The notes: generated by a model not told the origin, from the letters alone. 64,000 nucleotides of DNA from QHXW01 sp035297145 (GCA_035297145.1 DATGZN010000007.1:19161-83160); one strand, 5' to 3'; counted from the stretch's first letter, positions 25,396-35,364 are shown. Numbers and translations: made by a program.

Positions 25396-26609
25396 CCAGG
25401 ACCCAGGCCCTTGGTCAACTCCTGGTGCCGCGTGGGGCCGGACTCCTCTTCGTCGATCAAGGCCTTTTGAATGGCGTACTCGGCCTTTGCCGCATCGGGT
25501 TTACCGAGCCGGTCGTACAGCCCTCCCAGCCGGTAATGCGCCGTTGCGTCTTTGGGATTCAGTTCGATCGCTCTGCGGAACTCGGCAAGAGCCAATTCCA
25601 GTTCACCCTTCTGTTCCAGAGCTTTCGCCAGTTCCAGGTGTGACTCCCCGTAATTTCCGTTCAAGGCCACGGACTTCTTGAGCAACGCTTCGGCCTGTTT
25701 TTCGTCGCCGTTGAACAGGAGCGCCTTGCCATAAAAGTAAGTGCTCAAGTAGTTGTCGGGCGCTTTCTCGGCCAGCGCCTTGAAGGCGGCGAGGATCTCA
25801 GGCAACCGGCTCGGAGTGTGGTCCATGGTGCGAGCAATGAAGGCGTAAGGCTGCTCGATGGTCGCATCCATGCGGATGGCGTTCAGAAATGCATCCACTG
25901 CGTTGGCATATTCCTCCAACGCGTAGTAAGCGATCCCTAATACCAGCTCGAGTTGGGGACTCTTGGCAAAGATCTTCTTCCCGGTATGCACGGTGCCTAT
26001 GGCTGCGGCCGCGTTGCCTTCCATCAGGCTCTCGCGAGCGGCTTCGAAGTAGTAAGTTTCTTCGTACTGGTTGAGCGCTATCGCCCGCCGCATCTCCTCC
26101 GCTGCTTTCCCGTGGTTTTTCTGGAGCGAGTAGGCCTTGCCAAGCAGACCGTGCAGATCGGCCCGATCTTCCTTTGCCAGTGCTTGACCGGCGAGTTCGA
26201 TGGCAGGTTGAGGCTTGCCGGCGCGCAGATAGAGTTCCGCCGCACGCGCCGCCGCGTTCGGGTCATTGGGTGCCAGGCCGGCATACCGTGCCTCGAACGA
26301 AGCCGCCTTCTCATAATTACCCGTCTCCGTATAAAGAAACGCTAGACCGTGAAGCGTGGCCGGATCGTTACCGGCCAGCGACTCGGCCTTGGCGACGGCT
26401 GCTTGGGAAGAAGCGTCCTGCTTGAGCTTGCGATACGTTTGCGCCAGAGCCAACCATACACGCGGATCGCCGGGCCTGAGTTTTGAAGCGGTTTCCAATT
26501 GAGCCTGGGCGGTGGGAAGTTGATTTTGGCTTAACGCGGTCAGCCCGGCTCGAAAAGCCGTTTCGAAGGAGGTGGGATCTGCCAACAACAGCAGTAGCAA
26601 AGCCAGCAT
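25392..26609 (-). CDS. TPR-repeat protein, secreted
   Basis: Protein of 405 residues made almost wholly of tetratricopeptide repeats after a very short hydrophobic N-terminus (MLALLLLLLADP) that probably serves as a signal peptide or anchor. Clear repeats include RVWLALAQTYRKLKQDASSQ, ATLHGLAFLYTETGNYEKAA, ADLHGLLGKAYSLQKNHGKA and ATAHYRLGGLYDRLGKPDAA. TPRs make protein-binding solenoids, so it is probably a scaffold. It is the third cistron of a minus-strand operon, 6 bp after the unknown gene. Acidobacterial TPR genes often neighbour CRTAC1 genes, as here, although the two converge. Confidence 0.88.
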   Translation of the reverse strand: MLALLLLLLADPTSFETAFRAGLTALSQNQLPTAQAQLETASKLRPGDPRVWLALAQTYRKLKQDASSQAAVAKAESLAGNDPATLHGLAFLYTETGNYEKAASFEARYAGLAPNDPNAAARAAELYLRAGKPQPAIELAGQALAKEDRADLHGLLGKAYSLQKNHGKAAEEMRRAIALNQYEETYYFEAARESLMEGNAAAAIGTVHTGKKIFAKSPQLELVLGIAYYALEEYANAVDAFLNAIRMDATIEQPYAFIARTMDHTPSRLPEILAAFKALAEKAPDNYLSTYFYGKALLFNGDEKQAEALLKKSVALNGNYGESHLELAKALEQKGELELALAEFRRAIELNPKDATAHYRLGGLYDRLGKPDAAKAEYAIQKALIDEEESGPTRHQELTKGLGPG

Positions 26610-26615
26610 ACCGAA

Positions 26616-27827
26616 TTACGCGGCCCGCAGAACCTGTTTCACCAGAGACTCGAGATCCACCGGATCTTTGGATTGGGTGTTGCGGGCCAGCGTTGGCGCA
26701 ATCGCGATTGCCTCGCTGTGTTCTTCAAACCAGACCAGGAAAGAAGCCGCATCGGCACCTTCCAGACGTTGCTGATTCAGCCAGGTGTAATACGCTCCCA
26801 TGTCGGCATCCACTAGCGATCCCTGTGGATCCAGTTCCGGTTTGCGTTGCGTCTCCGCGAGCAATTCATTCATGGGACGCATGCGCTGGCGCGAGCCGAA
26901 GCGCAGCAATAAAGTCACAGGTTCCGCGCGGCGGAGCGCTTCGCGCGCCGACCACTGCACGAAGGTGGTGCTGAAGACCTGTGTTCCCGAGCCTTCGGTG
27001 AGTACGCTGACTTGGAAGCGGCTCAATACGGGGTCGTCTGATGTGCCGGGTCCCAACTCATCGGGACGGAGCTTTGCCAGCATGGTGCGAAAGGCCTCCG
27101 GCCCCATGCCGGACGAGAAAGCTTTCTGCATCTTGTCCTGCAGCGTAGTTCGGACAGCCGTTAGCGCGTTGTACGACATGCACGTCAGGCCGGCGGGAAT
27201 TTCGACCTCGGTTCCCCCATTGATATACCAGTGGCTGTACGGAACGGGATGGGCCTTCGCTCTCGCGGCGGCCACGTCCAGCAACAGGCGGAATCCGTCT
27301 TCCTGTCTCACATTGCTGAAGTACACTCCATGCGGCCGCAGCTTGCGAAACAAGCGGTACCTGTTTTCCGCTACTCCCTGGCCCAGCACCACCAGGCCCA
27401 AGCGCGGCATGGGGAGCGGCTCGTGAAGTACAGCCGCGTGGACTTTCTGCATGTATTCAACGGCCGCGGACCGGAACGCATCGATCTGGCGAGTCGCCCA
27501 GAGATGCGTGGTCAGTTGCTCGGAAAACTGCACCGGCCCGTTCACCCAGTCAACGCGCTCTAATTCCGGCGGAATGCGCAGTTTCGCGAAACCGGCCATC
27601 AACTGCCGGCGCGCGTCGGCGGGCAGCGATGTCACATAAGCAAACTGTTGGTCCAGTTCCTTGCGCTCGGCGGGAAACTTCCAGTCGTAGGCGATCAGCT
27701 CGCGAAGCACCAGAGGCACGAAACTGATGGGCAGCTCGCGCAGCAAAGCCACCTGGCCAGACGCCAGTTGCCGGGCTTGCGGTGGATATCCGCGAAAGGA
27801 ATCGGCCGTCAAGTCGCTAGGCAGCAT
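26616..27827 (-). CDS. Protein of unknown function, middle gene of a three-gene operon
   Basis: Predicted protein of 403 residues that I cannot assign to a family. The ATG at 27827 is chosen because it follows a GGAGG site (in the upstream gene's 3' end) and sits 5 bp after that gene's stop; the open frame runs on to 27980 but only as overlap. No signal peptide. The sequence has helical stretches (LPADARRQLMAGFAKLRIPPEL), a segment WYINGGTEVEIPAGLTCMSY and a C-terminus with VDADMGAYYTWLNQQRLEGA. It contains no obvious metal-binding or nucleotide-binding motif. Tight spacing on both sides ties it to the Tat-exported phosphatase-like protein and the TPR protein. Confidence 0.75.
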   Translation of the reverse strand: MLPSDLTADSFRGYPPQARQLASGQVALLRELPISFVPLVLRELIAYDWKFPAERKELDQQFAYVTSLPADARRQLMAGFAKLRIPPELERVDWVNGPVQFSEQLTTHLWATRQIDAFRSAAVEYMQKVHAAVLHEPLPMPRLGLVVLGQGVAENRYRLFRKLRPHGVYFSNVRQEDGFRLLLDVAAARAKAHPVPYSHWYINGGTEVEIPAGLTCMSYNALTAVRTTLQDKMQKAFSSGMGPEAFRTMLAKLRPDELGPGTSDDPVLSRFQVSVLTEGSGTQVFSTTFVQWSAREALRRAEPVTLLLRFGSRQRMRPMNELLAETQRKPELDPQGSLVDADMGAYYTWLNQQRLEGADAASFLVWFEEHSEAIAIAPTLARNTQSKDPVDLESLVKQVLRAA

Positions 27828-27832
27828 CGTGG

Positions 27833-29029
27833 TTATGCCACCTCCGGCGCCGGCTTGCCTTGGGATAACGGTGTCTGGAATCCAAGCACTGTCCCGAGTG
27901 TCGGCACCAGGTCCGTCGACTCCATTGGTCTTTCGACCACCACGTTCTCCCGAATTCCTGGTCCCATGGCGATCATCCACGTGGTGCGCGAGAGCGGGTC
28001 GCCCGTGCGGTGATGCTGGAATCCGTTGCCGCCCGGGTCATTGTCGGAATCGCGGCCAAAGTCCGGCAAAATGAACATCGTCGTCTTGCCGCTGTATTCG
28101 GGTTCGCTTTGAATGGCTTTCCAGATTTCGGCGCAGAGACGGTCCGTGCGTTGAATGGCCTCGATGTACAGCGAGTAAGTGCCGGAGTGTGCGATATCGA
28201 CGTCGTGCAGCGTAATCCAAAGCAGGCTGGGAGCGAGCCGGCGCATTAAATGCCGCGCGATATAGACCGAGAGCTCGTCCGGGCTCGCCAGAGTGCGCGC
28301 GTGCGCAGCAAAATCCGTAACTGAGAGCCGCAGAACTTCCGCCATCTGGTGCAACTCGATTTCGTTGCCGCTCAGTTGCGGAGCGTACAGCGGCGTTTCG
28401 TAGTTGTCGCGCAAGAGATGTTCGTATTGTTGTCCTGAAGCGGAGGATAGCGCCGCCGCTAACAGCCGCTTGGGCAGTATCACTCCGGCTCCCGTTCCAG
28501 GGCCAAAGGAGCGATTGCCGCTTTCGCCGATCCGGTTGAAACCGTTGCTGGGCGCGACCACCCAGGCGTCGGTTGCCGGCCGCTTCAAATCCCTGCGAAA
28601 GTATTCGAAGACCGTAGGATGGTCCGGAGGCACTGCCGCAAAATTGTTGAAAGTCTCATAGACTCCGGTCGCCAGGCTCGCAGTGGCCACATAGTGCCCT
28701 AAAATTCCGCGGTTCACCACCTGACTAAAGAAAGTGGCGCGAGGAATTAATTCGTTCAGGAGATGAGGAATGTTCTCCTGTCCTTCAGGCATGAAGGTTT
28801 CCTCGTCGCGGGCGCCACCGCCGAATGTAACCACTACCACCTTGCGGCCGCGCGGTGTGGCGACAAGGCGCCGCGGCGCGAGCCCGGCCAGAGCGCCGCC
28901 GACGCTCGCACCCGTAACGGTGCGCAGGAAGTTGCGGCGGCTCCAGGATACTGCCTGTACAACTTCTTGCGGACTTGCGCCGGGAATTAAACTACGGGGA
29001 ATAGGTCCAACCTCCCGTTGGAAACGCAT
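27833..29029 (-). CDS. Tat-exported alkaline phosphatase/sulfatase-superfamily protein
   Basis: Protein of 398 residues with a twin-arginine signal (SRRNFLRTVTGASVGGALAG) after an N-terminal extension of about 30 residues. Later segments suit the alkaline phosphatase-like fold: KVVVVTFGGGARDEET near the start, LLWITLHDVDIAHSGTYSLYIEAI in the middle, then TMFILPDFGRDSDNDPGGNGFQHHR and MESTDLVPTLGTVLGF. DIAHSG and DFGRDS with HH are plausible metal-site residues, but the classical nucleophile motif is not obvious, so activity is uncertain. DUF1501-like proteins look similar and are an alternative. It is the first gene of the three-gene operon. Confidence 0.75.
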   Translation of the reverse strand: MRFQREVGPIPRSLIPGASPQEVVQAVSWSRRNFLRTVTGASVGGALAGLAPRRLVATPRGRKVVVVTFGGGARDEETFMPEGQENIPHLLNELIPRATFFSQVVNRGILGHYVATASLATGVYETFNNFAAVPPDHPTVFEYFRRDLKRPATDAWVVAPSNGFNRIGESGNRSFGPGTGAGVILPKRLLAAALSSASGQQYEHLLRDNYETPLYAPQLSGNEIELHQMAEVLRLSVTDFAAHARTLASPDELSVYIARHLMRRLAPSLLWITLHDVDIAHSGTYSLYIEAIQRTDRLCAEIWKAIQSEPEYSGKTTMFILPDFGRDSDNDPGGNGFQHHRTGDPLSRTTWMIAMGPGIRENVVVERPMESTDLVPTLGTVLGFQTPLSQGKPAPEVA

Positions 29030-29250
29030 TCTAGCATGATGGATTGAACGCGAAAAACTGGAGATATGTTATCAGGGCGGGCGCCGTGCGGATGAATTCG
29101 TGATGTCCGATACAATAGCCCGAGAATTCGGCTCCAAATAGTGCGCCTGCGAGTGCGGATAGTACTAGATTTTTACACGGCCCCCCGGCCCCCGCTCGGC
29201 AGTCCTTGGACTTCAGGGCTGTCACCCGCCTATGTGCATAACAATACATT

Positions 29251-29275
29251 TGTCCGAGCGTCTCAAAGCCGGACA
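29251..29275. repeat. Inverted repeat TGTCCG / CGGACA
   Basis: Six-base arms separated by 13 bases, 37 bp upstream of the -35 box of the TonB receptor promoter. It could be an operator or merely chance; there is no T-run, so it is not a terminator. Confidence 0.3.
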
Positions 29276-29311
29276 TTTAATGCAAAATAGTTAAAAAATT
29301 AGCCAGACCTC

Positions 29312-29340
29312 TTGACTTAGCGCGTGTCTCTCGCTTAACA
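29312..29340 (+). promoter_or_regulatory. Sigma-70-like promoter of TonB receptor gene
   Basis: TTGACT, a 17-bp spacer and TTAACA. The -35 context CTTGACTTAGC recurs exactly upstream of the second TonB receptor gene (53649-53677, minus strand). The -10 ends 119 bp before the ATG, leaving a long 5' leader. Confidence 0.6.
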
Positions 29341-29459
29341 TCACCTGCAAACGTTTTCATCGCGGTCCAGACGGGCCCGGTGACGTTGGGGGTCCGTTAG
29401 GTTTACGCAATATCGAGTTGACGCGCCGGCCGCTGAGGCCGTGCTAAAGGGGGAGAACT

Positions 29460-32400
29460 ATGCGCCAAGTTGCGTGGATGCGAGCAGTGCTTCTGGGGCT
29501 GCTACTTGCCACCGTAGTTTTTGCTCAAAGAGATCTCGGCACCATCACTGGTATAGTCAGCGACCCCAGTGGGGCAGCCATACCCAATGCCAAGGTCACC
29601 ATCACGGAAGTGGCCACGAACCTGAGCTACGTGGTTACCACCAACACCTCGGGCGAATATGTTCGGCCGGCATTGAAAGCAGGCATCTACACGGTTACCG
29701 CGGAAGCCCAGGGTTTCCGGCGTGTCGCGCAGGAAAACGTTGTAGTCACGGCCGGCGACCGCATCGGCGTGCCTTTGAGTTTGCCACTCGGGCAAATCAG
29801 CGAAGCCATTGAAGTCTCAGCGGCCGCTCCGCTGTTGCAGACCGAGACTCCCTCGCAAGGCGCCGACCTGAACACCTCCGAAGTAAGTCAATTGCCTCTT
29901 GGCGGCCAGCGAGTGTTTACTTATCTGGCGCGGCTCTCGCCAGGCGTTCTGGTGGCGGAACCGGGCGCGCGCGACGCGCAGAACGGCGGTTTTTCCGCTA
30001 ACGGTGTGCGTTCCACCGGAGAAAATAACTTCCTGCTGAACGGCGTCGACAACAACGTTAACGTCATCGATTTCATCAATCAGACATCCTACGTGATCGG
30101 ACCGTCACCGGACGCCATCGGCGAAATGCGCATCCTGACCAACGGATACAACGCCGAGTATGGCCGAGCCGCCGGCGGTGTTGTGGATGTGACGCTCAAA
30201 TCGGGCACCAACGATCTGCATGGCACCCTGTTCGAATTCCTGCAAAACACTGACCTGAACGCCAACCGCTGGGAAAATAATTTGGCGAATGTGCAGCGTC
30301 CTCCCCTTCATCAGAACCAGTTCGGCGGGTCGGCCGGCGGACCGATCATCAAGAACAAGCTGTTCATCTTTGGCGATTATCAGGGCACGAGAATCGCAAC
30401 GGCTGGCGGCGTGGTCCAGAACCTCGGCTACGGCCAGTTCGAGACCATTCCCACACCGGCAGAGGTACAGGGAAACTTTTCGGGACTGCTAGGCAAGGCT
30501 ATCGGCACCGACCCGGTCACCGGCCAAGCGATTCTGCAGAACGAGATTTTCGACCCTGCCAGCAACACCTGTAACGGGGCAGGGGTCTGCACCCGCACAC
30601 CCTTCCCCAATAACACCATTCCGACCAGCCGAATGGATCCAGCGGCTATGAAGATCGCCGCTCTATATCCGGCACCAAATCAACCGTTCGCCAACGGAAA
30701 CTATCCGCAGAACGATTACTATACCCTCACTGCCGGGGCCTTGAATACGGATCAGGGAGACGGGCGTGTAGATTACAAACTTGATGACAAGGACAGCCTG
30801 TTCGGCAGCATCAGTTGGTCCAACACCGCTAAATCCGCGGTGCCGCCGTTCCAGGGCGCGCTCGATGGCGGCAATTTTTACGGCAGCAGCGAGCAGGACC
30901 TCGGCCGCAATGCGCAGATCGGCTTCATCCGCGTGTGGAATCCGGCGCTCATTTCGGAAACCCGCATTGGCTTCAGCCGTTTGGTCACTGCGCGCACCCA
31001 GGCCAACTCTGCGACGGACGAATTCAAGGCGATCGGTATCGGCGGTCTCGATCCCACCACCACCCTGAACGGCGGTCTTCCGCAGTTCGGAATGGGGCAA
31101 TACAGCCAGGTTGGCGCCAACGACTGGCTGCCCACGAAGGAATATAACAACGTCTGGGACTTTATTCAGAATGTGTCCATCACAAAGGGAAGCCATGCGT
31201 TTAAATTTGGCGGTGAAGTAAAGCCGATTCAATTCCCCTTCTTCCAGGTGCCATTTCCGCACGGCGAGATGAACTTCTCCCGAAACGAAACCGCGTTCCC
31301 GTCGACCGCGGCAGACACCAACGGGTTGACCGGATTCCTCAACACCGATACCGGCGACTCGTTTGCATCGTTCCTGCTAGGCTCGATCAATAACGGGCAG
31401 ATCTCGACCACCAATTTCATCTCCTCAACTCGCCAGTCTTACGATTTGTATGCCCAGGACGACTGGAAGCTCACGCGCAAGCTGACCATCAATTATGGCC
31501 TGCGCTACGAACTGTGGTCGCCGATTGGCGAGCAGTTCGCGCGTCAGTCCAATTTCAACATCGACACGCTGACCCTTGAAATTCCAACCGGGCGGAATCA
31601 AAATGCACCGCTGCCGCCGAATTTCAATACACCATATACGCTGAACGGAATTACCTACCCGGCGGATTTCCCCAACGTTAAGGTGTGCCGCGGCTGTGTC
31701 TCCCAGTACCTGATCCCGTGGGACAAGCACGATTTCGGTCCGCGCCTCGGCTTCGCGTATAACATTCGAGAGAAGACCGTGATCCGCGCCGCGTATGGCA
31801 TTTTCTATGGCGGTGAGGAACAGCAGGGTGGAAACCCCAACCGCGGCGAATCGGCGCCTTTTAATGAGTCCCCACAACTGAACCGGCCCGGGGGCGTCAG
31901 CCAATTCTCGCCCGATCCGTATTTTGCTAACGGAGCGCCCACCGGCGGAATTACCGTTGGCTATCCTCTAACCGTATTCACTACATATCCCGTCAGTTCT
32001 CTTCAGTTCCGCGAAGTGGCCAACGATTTCGACAATCCGATGGTCCAAAAGTGGAACGTTGCGGTTCAGGAGGATTTGGGACACGATATGGTGCTCGAAG
32101 TGGGTTACCAGGGCAACCACTCGTCGCACCAGCTCTTCCAGCCCGACTTCAACCCGTGCCCCAATTTTGCGACGCTGAATCCGGCCATCAACTGTAATTC
32201 CCTCCGGTTGTATCCCGATATCGGGAGTATTTCGGGGACATCCAGCTTCGGCTTTGGCAACTACAATGCCATGACGGGGAAACTGGAAAAACGCATGTCG
32301 AAGGGGCTGCAGTTCATCGCTTCCTACACTTATGGCCACGCGCTGGCCAACACTGGCACTACGCTCAGCGGTTCGAACAATTTCCAGACCAAAAGCAACC

Positions 32401-32987
32401 TCAACTACAATCTGGACTATTCGAGCGCGGCGTGGGACATCCGCCAGAACTTTACCCTCGGTTTTACCTACGACGTCCCCTTCGGCCGCGGCCGGCAGTT
32501 CGGGTCCAACCTGAACAGGGGTGCTGACATGGCGCTGGGTGGGTGGCAGGTCAACGGCATTCTCACGCTGCACACCGGTCAGCCCTACACCGTCAGCGCC
32601 GGCGGCTGCCAGGGCGTGTGGGCCGGGTGCTTCGCCGACCTGGTGACCGGCGCCAATCCCAACGCCGCGCCTTCCGGCGGACGTACACCTTCGGAATGGT
32701 TCAATACGGCCAACTTCACCGCTCCCGCTTCGCTGACCCAGGGCAATCTCGCCGACAACACGAACTCTGGACCGCCGCTGCGAAATTTGGACTTCTCCAT
32801 ATTCAAGGACCTTCCGGTGACGGAGCGGTACAAGTTGCAATTCCGAACGGAAATATTCAACCTCTTCAACACGCCGCAGTTCAATTTCCCGGATAGTGGC
32901 TTCGGCGATGCCAATTTCGGCAAGGTGACCAGCACGCTGTCCGGAACCGAACGGCACGTTCAGTTCGCTTTGCGATTCATGTTTTAA
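29460..32987 (+). CDS. TonB-dependent receptor, Oar-like, with CarboxypepD_reg domain
   Basis: Outer-membrane receptor of 1175 residues for energy-dependent uptake of a large ligand, usually an oligosaccharide, peptide or siderophore. It has a signal peptide (MRQVAWMRAVLLGLLLATVVFAQ) and then a carboxypeptidase-regulatory-like domain (about 25-110: GTITGIVSDPSGAAIPNAKVTIT). A plug follows with LPLGGQRVFTYLARLSPGV and NNFLLNGVDNNV, and a long beta-barrel ends in FALRFMF with the terminal aromatic outer-membrane signal. It resembles the acidobacterial Oar-like group. The start follows a GGGGGAG site. No SusD-like lipoprotein gene is adjacent. A strong terminator follows at 32999, so it appears monocistronic. 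Confidence 0.93.
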   Translation: MRQVAWMRAVLLGLLLATVVFAQRDLGTITGIVSDPSGAAIPNAKVTITEVATNLSYVVTTNTSGEYVRPALKAGIYTVTAEAQGFRRVAQENVVVTAGDRIGVPLSLPLGQISEAIEVSAAAPLLQTETPSQGADLNTSEVSQLPLGGQRVFTYLARLSPGVLVAEPGARDAQNGGFSANGVRSTGENNFLLNGVDNNVNVIDFINQTSYVIGPSPDAIGEMRILTNGYNAEYGRAAGGVVDVTLKSGTNDLHGTLFEFLQNTDLNANRWENNLANVQRPPLHQNQFGGSAGGPIIKNKLFIFGDYQGTRIATAGGVVQNLGYGQFETIPTPAEVQGNFSGLLGKAIGTDPVTGQAILQNEIFDPASNTCNGAGVCTRTPFPNNTIPTSRMDPAAMKIAALYPAPNQPFANGNYPQNDYYTLTAGALNTDQGDGRVDYKLDDKDSLFGSISWSNTAKSAVPPFQGALDGGNFYGSSEQDLGRNAQIGFIRVWNPALISETRIGFSRLVTARTQANSATDEFKAIGIGGLDPTTTLNGGLPQFGMGQYSQVGANDWLPTKEYNNVWDFIQNVSITKGSHAFKFGGEVKPIQFPFFQVPFPHGEMNFSRNETAFPSTAADTNGLTGFLNTDTGDSFASFLLGSINNGQISTTNFISSTRQSYDLYAQDDWKLTRKLTINYGLRYELWSPIGEQFARQSNFNIDTLTLEIPTGRNQNAPLPPNFNTPYTLNGITYPADFPNVKVCRGCVSQYLIPWDKHDFGPRLGFAYNIREKTVIRAAYGIFYGGEEQQGGNPNRGESAPFNESPQLNRPGGVSQFSPDPYFANGAPTGGITVGYPLTVFTTYPVSSLQFREVANDFDNPMVQKWNVAVQEDLGHDMVLEVGYQGNHSSHQLFQPDFNPCPNFATLNPAINCNSLRLYPDIGSISGTSSFGFGNYNAMTGKLEKRMSKGLQFIASYTYGHALANTGTTLSGSNNFQTKSNLNYNLDYSSAAWDIRQNFTLGFTYDVPFGRGRQFGSNLNRGADMALGGWQVNGILTLHTGQPYTVSAGGCQGVWAGCFADLVTGANPNAAPSGGRTPSEWFNTANFTAPASLTQGNLADNTNSGPPLRNLDFSIFKDLPVTERYKLQFRTEIFNLFNTPQFNFPDSGFGDANFGKVTSTLSGTERHVQFALRFMF

Positions 32988-32998
32988 GGCATTTCGCA

Positions 32999-33031
32999 CC
33001 ACGGATGGCGTTAGAATCCGTGGCGGTTTTT
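32999..33031 (+). terminator. Rho-independent terminator after TonB receptor
   Basis: Perfect 8-bp stem CCACGGAT / ATCCGTGG with a 9-base loop, followed by CGG and TTTTT. It lies 12 bp after the receptor stop codon. Confidence 0.82.
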
Positions 33032-33177
33032 CCGGTGGAGCGCCGCGACTTTCTCGCGGCGCTTGCCGGTTCAGGACGTGCTACGCGGGCGGCAAAATTC
33101 TGCTGCCACGGTACCGCCAGCCAAAAACACAACAAACCGCTCATATTTGCCCGTCTCGCATACGATATCCTTACGGC

Positions 33178-35364
33178 ATGCTGAATCGACGGCCGCACCT
33201 ATTGCGATCGGTGTTCATCCTGGCCTGCTGTTTTGCTTCCAGGGCCATGGCGCAGCATTCTGAAGGCGAAGACCTGGATTTCCTGCACGGATTGAGCGAG
33301 TATGAGCAAATCCGGCGCATGCTTCCCGAATACATGGAGCGGGAAGCGCAGTCCCTGATTCGTGAGCGCCAACACTCCCTCGACGTTTCCACACCAGAGG
33401 GCCTGGCGCGCCGCCGTGCCTATGTACGCGAGCGCATCCTCCACGCCATAGGCGGGCTGCCGGACCGCACACCGCTCAATGCCCGCACCGTGGAAACGCT
33501 CCAGCGGGACGGCTATCGCATCGAAAAAGTGATTTTTGAAAGCCAGCCGCACTTTTATGTCGCGGCGAATCTCTATTTGCCCGCTACTGGTGAAGGTCCG
33601 TTCCCGGCTGTTCTATATCCTTTGGGCCATGAACTCGGGGGCAAAGCTAATCCAACATGGCAGCAGATGCTGGTCACTCTCGCGCGGCGGGGTTACGTTG
33701 CACTCACGTGGGACACGCTGGGGCAGGGGGAACGTGTACAGATCTACGACGACGACCTTGGCGACTCGAAGCTGCGTGGTTCCACCACGGAACACACCAT
33801 CCAGGGAACGCAATGCCTGCTCACCGGTGACGCCATCGCCCGCTACACCATTTGGGACGGCATCCGCGCGTTGGACTATTTGCTTTCCCGGAAAGAAGTC
33901 GACCCCGCTCGCGTCGCGGTCACCGGAAATTCCGGCGGCGGCACGCATTCGGCCTACCTGGCGGCTCTGGACGATCGCATAAAAATTGTCGCGCCATCGT
34001 GCTACATAACCTCCTGGCATTGGATGATGAAGACGCTCGGGCCGCAAGACGCCGAGCAGGTATTTCCCCGCTGGCTCGCCGATGGGCTCGATTACCCCGA
34101 TTTCATTTATGCGGCCGCCCCAAAACCGTACCTGATGCTTTCTGCAATCCGTGATTTCTTCCCCATTGATGGAGCGCGCGAGACATTTCACGAAGCCCAG
34201 CAGTTCGCGAACGTCCGAATGTTCGAAGCGGACGACGGTCACGGTTACTCGCAACCGCGCCGTATGGCGGCTTACGATTGGCTCTCCCGGCACTTTCGCG
34301 ATCGCGAAGATACAGCCCCCGAGGCGCCGGTTATTCCGGAGTCCGCCGAGACGCTCTACTGCACCGCGACGGGTCAGGTTACGACTTCGCTAGGGGGAGA
34401 GACTGTCTTTTCGTTAAATCGCGCGCGTGCCGAGCGTTTGCGCCAGAATCGGTCGCAGCCGGCCGATGCAGCCAGTTTAGGCGCATGGCAAAACAAAGTG
34501 CGTACCGCGGCTATCACACGGACCGGTTTTCGACCGGCCTCCGGAACCGTGTCGAGCACAGGCTATGGAACCTTGCGGCGCGAAGGTTATCGCATCGAGA
34601 AACTCACGTACGAAAGCGAGCCGGGCATTTTGATTCCTGCTCTCCTGTATTTTCCGGAATCCGACAATGCGAGAAGACCTGCGGTCATCATCGCCGATGG
34701 CCAAGGCAAGTCTGCCGCGGCGAAGCCCGCAGAGGAACTGGCGCGCAGTGGTGTGATCGTGCTCAGTGTCGACCTCCGCGGCATGGGTGAAACAAAAATT
34801 GCACCCGATGTAAACGACACCGATTCCTACCGGTACTTCGGAGACTACGAAGACGGCATGACAGCGATTTTGATGAACCGTACTCTCGCCGGCATGCGCG
34901 CGCGCGACATCCTCCGGGGCGTGGACCTGCTTGCCGCGAGAGACGACGTCGATCCAAACCGTTTGAGCGGCATCGGCAGGAACGGGGCCGCCGTTCCGCT
35001 GCTGTACGCGGGCGTGTTCGATACCCGGCTCCGATCGATTGCGCTCGAAGGCATGCTCGTTTCGTATGACGCGGTGGTGACTACGCGGATCCACCGCCTC
35101 ATATTCGAGCAGATCGTGCCCGGCGCGCTGGCGGATTTCGATCTGCCTGACTTAGCCGCTGCAATCGCGCCGCGCGCCGTGTGGATCTCGGACGCGATCA
35201 CACCCGCGGGTGCGTCCGTCACGCACGACGAGCTGGTGAAGGCTTACAGCTCAACCTCGAGAGCATTTCAACTCGCCGGAGCACCCGGCGCACTGCATTT
35301 GCAACATCCGCGTTTGGACGACGAACACGCCGCTGAGCATTATCGCGACCTGTTCAATCGGTAA
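33178..35364 (+). CDS. Secreted tandem alpha/beta hydrolase (second domain lacks nucleophile)
   Basis: Exported protein of 728 residues (signal MLNRRPHLLRSVFILACCFASRAMAQ) with two alpha/beta-hydrolase domains. Domain 1 (about 70-390) resembles acetyl xylan esterase/prolyl oligopeptidase-like enzymes: VDPARVAVTGNSGGGTH with nucleophile Ser252, AIRDFFP as probable catalytic Asp, and DDGHGYS with His. Domain 2 (about 500-725) keeps the fold (RRPAVIIADGQG, LSVDLRGMGET, VDPNRLSGIG) but the nucleophile elbow reads G-R-N-G-A, with Asn602 where Ser is expected, so it is probably inactive. It is paralogous to 43249-45426 and 59109-61985. Its stop is 19 bp from the convergent M28 gene. Confidence 0.85.
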   Translation: MLNRRPHLLRSVFILACCFASRAMAQHSEGEDLDFLHGLSEYEQIRRMLPEYMEREAQSLIRERQHSLDVSTPEGLARRRAYVRERILHAIGGLPDRTPLNARTVETLQRDGYRIEKVIFESQPHFYVAANLYLPATGEGPFPAVLYPLGHELGGKANPTWQQMLVTLARRGYVALTWDTLGQGERVQIYDDDLGDSKLRGSTTEHTIQGTQCLLTGDAIARYTIWDGIRALDYLLSRKEVDPARVAVTGNSGGGTHSAYLAALDDRIKIVAPSCYITSWHWMMKTLGPQDAEQVFPRWLADGLDYPDFIYAAAPKPYLMLSAIRDFFPIDGARETFHEAQQFANVRMFEADDGHGYSQPRRMAAYDWLSRHFRDREDTAPEAPVIPESAETLYCTATGQVTTSLGGETVFSLNRARAERLRQNRSQPADAASLGAWQNKVRTAAITRTGFRPASGTVSSTGYGTLRREGYRIEKLTYESEPGILIPALLYFPESDNARRPAVIIADGQGKSAAAKPAEELARSGVIVLSVDLRGMGETKIAPDVNDTDSYRYFGDYEDGMTAILMNRTLAGMRARDILRGVDLLAARDDVDPNRLSGIGRNGAAVPLLYAGVFDTRLRSIALEGMLVSYDAVVTTRIHRLIFEQIVPGALADFDLPDLAAAIAPRAVWISDAITPAGASVTHDELVKAYSSTSRAFQLAGAPGALHLQHPRLDDEHAAEHYRDLFNR

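Larger units (their letters stand above)
29030..29459. other. 430-bp intergenic region with promoter for the TonB receptor
   Basis: Divergent gap between the Tat phosphatase-like gene and the TonB receptor gene. It holds a sigma-70-like promoter at 29312-29340 and an imperfect hairpin at 29251-29275. An 81-codon minus-strand frame at 29031-29276 has no protein-like features and no good ribosome binding site. A C-rich run near 29180-29195 is unusual in composition but has no recognised role. No RNA gene was recognised. Confidence 0.7.

Noticed and set aside
29031..29276. Minus-strand frame of 81 codons in the intergenic region
   Set aside because: No ribosome binding site, no signal or domain, low-complexity composition.
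31968..33002. Minus-strand open frame of 344 codons
   Set aside because: Antisense to the TonB receptor barrel; no recognisable domain.
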